A program made the position numbers and the translations under genes. The notes beneath the pieces are model-generated. The model was not told where the DNA came from. It saw only the letters and a list, made by a program, of their open reading frames with translations, and made no database searches. Source: Candidatus Omnitrophota bacterium (GTDB taxonomy: Bacteria > Omnitrophota > Gorgyraeia > Gygaellales > Profunditerraquicolaceae). Taken from it: 8,556 nt of DNA. The stretch lies in assembly GCA_016938245.1 (NCBI GenBank), contig JAFGUY010000106.1, positions 1 to 8,556 on the forward strand, read 5' to 3'. The first letter of the stretch is position 1; each line of letters starts with the position of its first letter. Positions 5,128 through 8,556 of this stretch are shown here, in pieces.

Positions 5128-7305
5128 ATGCAGGAAGAGGGCGCTTTAACTCTGGAGATAATCCGCGAAGGCGATATCCTTAAGATGAGCATTTACGATC
5201 ATAAGGATGCTGTCTCGACATTAAGGCATTATAGCCAGCATAAGGTTGATTTCTCCGAGATCGGCAGGCTTTGTCAGGAGATAACTCTCTTATTAAGTAG
5301 AGCCGGCCTTAATGACCTTGCGCTTATTAGAAGCCTGGAGAAAGCTGCGCATGCGTTATGGGAACATTTGTTGACCCGGACGGTTAAGGAGAAACTGCAA
5401 GAAAAGAAAAACTTAAATCTTCTCCTTGAAATCGACGAAGAATTAATTTTTATCCCCTGGGAGCTTCTTTTTAACGGGACTAATTTTCTGTCCCTTGAAT
5501 TTAATATCGGGCGCCTGGTAAAGACTAAATCAAGCCCTCCTGTTTTAAGTTACCGCAGCTTAGGCCATATATTTAAGATGCTTATCCTGGCTAATCCTAC
5601 CAATGATTTAAAAAGTGCTTACCTTGAAGGAGTAAATATAAGGAATCAGTTTGACAGAAGGCGGGGGGATATCCGTATTGACTTTAAATCTACCAATATT
5701 GACAGGCTTTATATAAAGAAAAATATCTGCGATTACGATATCGTGCATTTTGCCGGGCACTGCGAATATAATTACCATAACCCTAAAGAGAGCGGGTGGG
5801 TATTAAGCGACGGGAATTTCAGTATCCAGGATATTTTAAGGCTGGGTTCAGGGTTATCTCTTCCTGCGCTTGTCTTTTCCAACGCCTGCCATTCAGCACA
5901 GCTTCCAAAAGAAATCCGGGTTGACGGTGATTACCAGAAAAAGAGTTATTCTCTGGCAGCGGCGTTTTTATTCTCCGGGGTGCGCCATTATATCGGTTCA
6001 ATAAGGAAAATAGAAGATGCGGCAAGCCTTTTATTTGCAAAGGAGTTCTACCATCATCTTACTTCCGGAAAATCCTTAGGCCTTTCTTTACGCCTTGCCC
6101 GTTTAAAACTGGCAAGGGATTACGGTAATACGGCTTTACACTGGGCGAATTACCTGCTTTACGGAGACCCCGGTTTTATTATGTTTAAGCCTAAACCGGT
6201 TAGAGCTAAAAGTAAGGCGGTTTTACCTAAGAAGTTATTAGCCCGTTCCCTTATTGTTTCAGCGGTAGCGGGAATAGCCGTATCCCTATATCTGTTACTT
6301 CCTACTATTAACCCGAGTACCTATATTTTATTTTTAAGGTCACAGAGACTTTTTGCCAAAGGCTTAAATCAGGAAGTAATAAAAGTTGCAGAAGGCATTA
6401 TTACCAAGGATAAAGGTTTTTTGGCTATTTATCCTGTTCTGGGCGATACTTATCACAGGATGGGTGATAAAGATAGGGCAATCAAGTATTATTTTGATTA
6501 TATGATGCTGGCCCAGAAGAAAAATGACGCTAATCACCTGGTTAAAGCTTATATTGCTATCGGATGGTTTTATCATTTAGACGGCGAATACCATAAGGCA
6601 AAAGATTTTTACGAAAAGGCGCTTAATTTAAGCCGTAAACTTAAAGATAAATTAAACGAGGCAGTAGCTTTAAGAAAGCTGGCGGTCTGGAATATTGATA
6701 AAGAGAATTATGATTTAGCGCTGGAACTTTTAACTAAGAGCTCCGAGATAAACCGCCAGAGGCAGCATCTTGCCGGTCATCGCTATAACCTTGCCTGCGA
6801 CTATTTTGATATGGGCTTGGTTTTTAGCGATAAAGGTGATCTTGCGGCCGCAGAGGAATTTTACCGTAAGAGCCGACTGCTCTTTGAGAAGGTTAATCTT
6901 AAAAACGAATTAAGCGATTATTACTTTAACTTAGGTGAGCTTTATTTTCTTGATAAGCAGTATAATAAGGCTTTAGGTTATTATCTGTCCGGGTTAAAAA
7001 TAGACAAGGTTCAGGGCAATAAGAGGAATTTAGCCTCAGATTATAATATGATCGGCGAACTTTATCTTGAGATGGATAATTTTATTGAAGCGGAGGGTAA
7101 TTTTAACCAGGCGCTGTTAATTGCCGAAGAAATAAGGTTTAAGCCGGATATAGCAGAGGCTAACTATAATCTCGGTACTTTATATAGGAAGATGGGTAGG
7201 ATAAAGAAGTGTAAAGAGTTTTTGCGTAAGGCACAGGAGATTTACGGGGTTATTGATAAGCCATCCTACGAAGAGGTTAAAGAGGAGATTTTAAGCCTTC
7301 CTTGA
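5128..7305 (+). CDS. CHAT-domain cysteine protease - transmembrane helix - TPR protein
   Basis: This 725-residue protein has three parts. An N-terminal region and CHAT (caspase HetF associated with TPRs) domain spans about residues 1-350. It includes IPWELLFNG (109-117), the catalytic His211 in VHFAGHCEY and the catalytic Cys254 in FSNACHSAQ, with FLFSGVRHYIGSI and LLYGDPGF later. The His is followed by Cys rather than the common Gly. A basic stretch (354-373, K/R-rich) leads into one transmembrane helix (about 374-391). A TPR array of at least seven units of about 40 residues spans about 400-715, with lines such as YYFNLGELYFLDKQYNKALG. By the positive-inside rule the protease faces the cytoplasm and the TPRs face outside the membrane. 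The start has AAGGAAG just upstream, overlapping the previous stop. It probably senses a ligand or partner with the TPRs and cleaves a cytoplasmic target, the adjacent zinc-finger protein being the obvious candidate. Confidence 0.9.
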   Translation: MQEEGALTLEIIREGDILKMSIYDHKDAVSTLRHYSQHKVDFSEIGRLCQEITLLLSRAGLNDLALIRSLEKAAHALWEHLLTRTVKEKLQEKKNLNLLLEIDEELIFIPWELLFNGTNFLSLEFNIGRLVKTKSSPPVLSYRSLGHIFKMLILANPTNDLKSAYLEGVNIRNQFDRRRGDIRIDFKSTNIDRLYIKKNICDYDIVHFAGHCEYNYHNPKESGWVLSDGNFSIQDILRLGSGLSLPALVFSNACHSAQLPKEIRVDGDYQKKSYSLAAAFLFSGVRHYIGSIRKIEDAASLLFAKEFYHHLTSGKSLGLSLRLARLKLARDYGNTALHWANYLLYGDPGFIMFKPKPVRAKSKAVLPKKLLARSLIVSAVAGIAVSLYLLLPTINPSTYILFLRSQRLFAKGLNQEVIKVAEGIITKDKGFLAIYPVLGDTYHRMGDKDRAIKYYFDYMMLAQKKNDANHLVKAYIAIGWFYHLDGEYHKAKDFYEKALNLSRKLKDKLNEAVALRKLAVWNIDKENYDLALELLTKSSEINRQRQHLAGHRYNLACDYFDMGLVFSDKGDLAAAEEFYRKSRLLFEKVNLKNELSDYYFNLGELYFLDKQYNKALGYYLSGLKIDKVQGNKRNLASDYNMIGELYLEMDNFIEAEGNFNQALLIAEEIRFKPDIAEANYNLGTLYRKMGRIKKCKEFLRKAQEIYGVIDKPSYEEVKEEILSLP

Positions 7306-7331
7306 CAGACCCCGCAAAAATATGCTATACT
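7302..7331 (+). promoter_or_regulatory. sigma-70-type promoter of the riboswitch operon
   Basis: TTGACA (7302-7307) overlaps the CHAT gene's stop codon, and TATACT (7326-7331) follows after 18 bases. Both boxes are near perfect. Transcription would start near 7338, giving a leader of about 315 bases before the first ORF. Two further TTGACA copies downstream (7343-7348, 7360-7365) have no good -10 partner. Confidence 0.75.
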
Positions 7332-7388
7332 TCTTATGTAAATTGACACTTTGCTCTTTTTGACAATTTAAGTATTTAACTATTGAAA

Positions 7389-7444
7389 AACCCCATTAGA
7401 AAATGGGGTTTACTCTGTTAGAAAACAGGTTTTTCTAATGGGGT
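7389..7444 (+). repeat. 14-bp perfect inverted repeat upstream of the riboswitch aptamer, with alternative local hairpins
   Basis: ACCCCATTAGAAAA (7390-7403) is exactly complementary to TTTTCTAATGGGGT (7431-7444). Between the arms, CTGTT-AGAA-AACAG (7415-7428) forms a small hairpin. The left arm can instead fold on itself as AACCCCATT-AGAA-AATGGGGTT (7389-7410), a 9-bp stem that excludes the long pairing. The right arm ends inside the first strand of the aptamer's P1 stem. The arrangement looks like a structural switch rather than a terminator. Confidence 0.75.
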
Positions 7445-7519
7445 AAAGGCTAACTAGCAGTAATGCTGGGGCGCAAAGCTTCCGGTCCTGCCTCTAAAAG
7501 GCGGGAAAGCGGGGTTGCC
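7442..7519 (+). ncRNA. cyclic di-GMP-I (GEMM-I) riboswitch aptamer
   Basis: The GEMM-I core is recognisable in order: AAAGGCTAAC, a P2 stem AGCA-GTAA-TGCT with a GNRA tetraloop (7456-7467), the joining sequence GGGGCGCAAAGC (7468-7479), a P3 stem TCCTGCC / GGCGGGA (7486-7492 / 7500-7506), and AGCGGGGTTGCC (7508-7519). P1 can form between GGTAA (7442-7446) and TTGCC (7515-7519). The base equivalent to G20 of the Vibrio Vc2 structure, immediately before the C of AAAGGC (7449), is G, which favours c-di-GMP over cGAMP. The equivalent of C92 is at 7510. It sits between a promoter and an intrinsic terminator, in the leader of a three-ORF operon. CGGGGT (7510-7515) could pair with GCCCCG (7536-7541) and break the terminator, which would make ligand binding turn expression off. 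That direction is inference. Confidence 0.88.
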
Positions 7520-7535
7520 AAAAGGATAGAATTAT

Positions 7536-7568
7536 GCCCCGGTTTACTATTAGTATGCCGGGGTTTTT
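7536..7568 (+). terminator. intrinsic terminator, likely expression platform of the c-di-GMP riboswitch
   Basis: CCCCGG (7537-7542) pairs with CCGGGG (7558-7563). The stem is extended by a U-G pair and, after one mismatch, by TAC/GTA around a five-base loop. TTTTT (7564-7568) follows. It lies 17 bases after the aptamer's P1 and about 85 bases before the first ORF, as expected for a transcription-attenuating riboswitch. Confidence 0.8.
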
Positions 7569-7604
7569 ATTTACCGCCAGCCACGGATGGATAAGAAGAG
7601 AGGC

Positions 7605-7626
7605 GCCCCGCTTGTAGAAGCGGGGC
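7605..7626 (+). other. strong leader hairpin between terminator and first ORF
   Basis: GCCCCGCTT (7605-7613) and AAGCGGGGC (7618-7626) form a perfect 9-bp stem with a GTAG loop. No T run follows. Instead the purine-rich ribosome binding region starts a few bases later. The right arm duplicates the aptamer's AAGCGGGG (7507-7514), so the left arm could pair with either. Confidence 0.6.
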
Positions 7627-7653
7627 TTCCTGGAGGAGAGGAGGGTTAGAGAG

Positions 7654-7758
7654 ATGAAAAGAATGAGCCGTAGAATAATAAGAAGGGATAAGAGAAATCA
7701 CAAAAGACATCTTAACTTTTTGCAGGCCATAAGGTTATACTTAGGGATGCCTGCTTAG
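7654..7758 (+). CDS. 34-residue highly basic small ORF, first gene behind the riboswitch
   Basis: ATG 7654 is preceded by a strong purine-rich ribosome binding site (GGAGGAGAGGAGGG, 7632-7645), about eight bases upstream. The product begins MKRMSRRIIRRDKRNHKRHL, followed by NFLQAIRLYLGMPA, with roughly 40 percent Lys, Arg or His in an otherwise short helical chain. There is no signal peptide or known domain. It lies 42 bases before the next gene on the same predicted transcript. It may be a nucleic-acid-binding or membrane-surface peptide, or a leader peptide that couples translation to the next gene. I do not recognise a family. Confidence 0.5.
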   Translation: MKRMSRRIIRRDKRNHKRHLNFLQAIRLYLGMPA

Positions 7759-7800
7759 AGTGTAATTAAACCTTGACTTTTTAAGGAGGAGGTGTAAAAT

Positions 7801-8052
7801 ATGGCAAAAGTCGAGCGGCAGATTACGGCACACAGGGTTATAACAATGTTAGGCCGTGAAGAGATCGATTTCTTGGACAAAATGGGCAAGGATGCCCTTT
7901 TCTCAACCGGCCATAAGCTCTCTTATAATGAAATACTGCGTGGTTTGATTGATTTTGCTATGGAGGCAGGTATTTCAGGAGACCATATAAATTCACCGGA
8001 TACTCTTAAATCAAAGCTAAAAGAGCACCTAGGTAAATTAAAGGGAGGGTAA
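7801..8052 (+). CDS. small ribbon-helix-helix-like protein, possible DNA-binding regulator
   Basis: The 83-residue product has a predicted strand (ITAHRVITML, about 8-17), a helix (REEIDFLDKMGKDALFSTG, 19-37), a turn, a second helix (SYNEILRGLIDFAMEAG, 41-57) and a polar tail. This strand-helix-turn-helix order with 'xSxNEILRGLI' at the second helix resembles ribbon-helix-helix DNA-binding proteins, but the match is by eye only. The ribosome binding site AAGGAGGAGGTG (7783-7794) is excellent. The gene is followed after one base by the secreted-protein gene, so the two are almost certainly translated from one mRNA. It could autoregulate the operon or control related envelope genes. The function is unproven. 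Confidence 0.6.
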   Translation: MAKVERQITAHRVITMLGREEIDFLDKMGKDALFSTGHKLSYNEILRGLIDFAMEAGISGDHINSPDTLKSKLKEHLGKLKGG

Positions 8053-8053
8053 G

Positions 8054-8482
8054 ATGCGTAAAAATATACTTGTTATTCTGATCTTAGTTGTAATAGTTTC
8101 GTTGGTATTCAGTTCCAACACTTATGCGGAGTATGAGGGGGATGACTACATTTATTTTGGAACTATAGAGAAAGTTTCCGTAATTGACGCGGATAAGATA
8201 CCTTATGCAACTTCACCTCTTAATAAGCTTAACCGGGGGCTTATCAATGGTGCTTCGTTTTGGACAGAGCTTCCAGCTGAAGTAGCTAAGGTATCCAAAG
8301 AGCAGAACCCTGCTATGGGCGCTACAGTAGGTGTGGTTCAGGGCACGATTACAGGCGTAGTGCGTGGCGCTACTGCGTTATTTGATACCTTTACTTTTTT
8401 CATTCCTCCTTATGATAAGCCGGTAATGAAGCCTGAATATGCTTTAAACCGTTGCGATGATAAGATGAAGGAGCTTTTCTGA
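8054..8482 (+). CDS. secreted exosortase system-associated protein, TIGR04073-like
   Basis: The 142-residue product has a clear signal peptide: MRKN, a hydrophobic core (residues 5-19), and a likely cleavage after Ala25 in NTYA-EYE. The mature part contains 'KLNRGLINGASFWTELPAEV', a glycine-spaced segment (GATVGVVQGTITGVVRGATA, about 98-117) and 'DTFTFFIPPYDKPVMKPEY'. This resembles the TIGR04073 family, described as exosortase system-associated in organisms with PEP-CTERM-type sorting, whose members share an 'RGl.N...g..E.p' start and a late 'R...G..d..TF..P' motif. The mature protein should be exported across the cytoplasmic membrane. AAGGGAGGG (8041-8049) precedes the ATG. Control by a c-di-GMP riboswitch would fit a role in surface polysaccharide or biofilm. 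No biochemical function is known to me. Confidence 0.75.
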   Translation: MRKNILVILILVVIVSLVFSSNTYAEYEGDDYIYFGTIEKVSVIDADKIPYATSPLNKLNRGLINGASFWTELPAEVAKVSKEQNPAMGATVGVVQGTITGVVRGATALFDTFTFFIPPYDKPVMKPEYALNRCDDKMKELF

Positions 8483-8556
8483 TAAGATTATAATTAGGGA
8501 CAGTATGCTAAAATTAGTTGAAATTCAGTGAAGCCCTCCGTAAAATAGGGTGTGTA
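8483..8556 (+). other. no gene seen at the right end; AGGGACAG motif
   Basis: These 74 bases show no supported ORF and no terminator hairpin. AGGGACAGT (8496-8504) resembles the AGGGACAC arm found beside hppA, which may point to a dispersed repeat. A TATAAT at 8489-8494 has no -35 partner. Confidence 0.3.

Noticed and set aside
5819..6576. Short minus-strand open frames inside the CHAT gene
   Set aside because: They are antisense to the CHAT/TPR coding sequence and show no motifs.
7389..7444. Inverted repeats before the aptamer as a CRISPR-like or IS-end repeat
   Set aside because: There are no spaced direct repeats or target duplications. The arms are placed against the aptamer P1 and fit an RNA structure better.
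7773..7800. TTGACT...TAAAAT as a promoter for the RHH-like gene
   Set aside because: With a 16-base spacer the start of transcription would fall inside the gene (about 7807). The boxes overlap the ribosome binding site, which explains the purine-rich stretch better.
8489..8494. TATAAT near the right end
   Set aside because: There is no -35 match at the proper distance and no gene after it within the window.

Overview
The window looks like chromosomal DNA of an uncultured, Gram-negative-type bacterium, most consistent with Candidatus Omnitrophota or a similar PVC-superphylum lineage. This rests on the combination of a K+-dependent membrane pyrophosphatase, a sigma factor / zinc-finger / CHAT-TPR operon, and a secreted protein resembling the exosortase-associated TIGR04073 family. 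It is an inference from gene content. Nothing in the window fixes the taxonomy. All convincing genes lie on the + strand.

Left end (1-1490). The first ~100 bases do not belong to the gene that follows. On the minus strand they read as a possible transposase N-terminal fragment, and they replace the first half of a response-regulator receiver domain (41-346). Next comes a YbgC-like thioesterase (343-721), whose start overlaps the regulator's stop as ATGA but which carries a one-base expansion in a G6 tract. A nitroreductase (744-1244) and a small two-helix membrane protein (1245-1490) follow with almost no spacing, so this looks like one operon that has lost its front.

Energy gene (1491-3700). 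A TTGACA-type promoter precedes hppA (1553-3655), a full-length 700-residue pyrophosphatase with the K+-dependent signature and a Na+-pump-like gate. A rho-independent terminator closes it.

Signalling operon (3709-7305). An extended -10 promoter sits so close to the sigma-factor ATG (3773) that the mRNA is predicted to be leaderless. The operon encodes a small sigma-70-family protein, a soluble zinc-binding anti-sigma-like protein with a C-terminal beta domain, and a large CHAT protease - transmembrane helix - TPR protein. The set suggests a protease that senses something through its TPR half and acts on a sigma / anti-sigma pair. This resembles the logic of the type III-E CRISPR Csx29/Csx30/sigma system, but there is no CRISPR component here.

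Riboswitch operon (7302-8482). A good promoter overlapping the end of the CHAT gene drives a leader of about 315 nt. The leader contains a 14-bp inverted repeat, a clear c-di-GMP-I (GEMM-I) riboswitch aptamer, an intrinsic terminator and a further strong hairpin. Downstream are a 34-codon basic ORF with a strong ribosome binding site, an 83-residue ribbon-helix-helix-like protein, and the secreted TIGR04073-like protein. The layout predicts c-di-GMP control of an envelope- or exopolysaccharide-linked function. The last 74 bases hold no gene that I can support.
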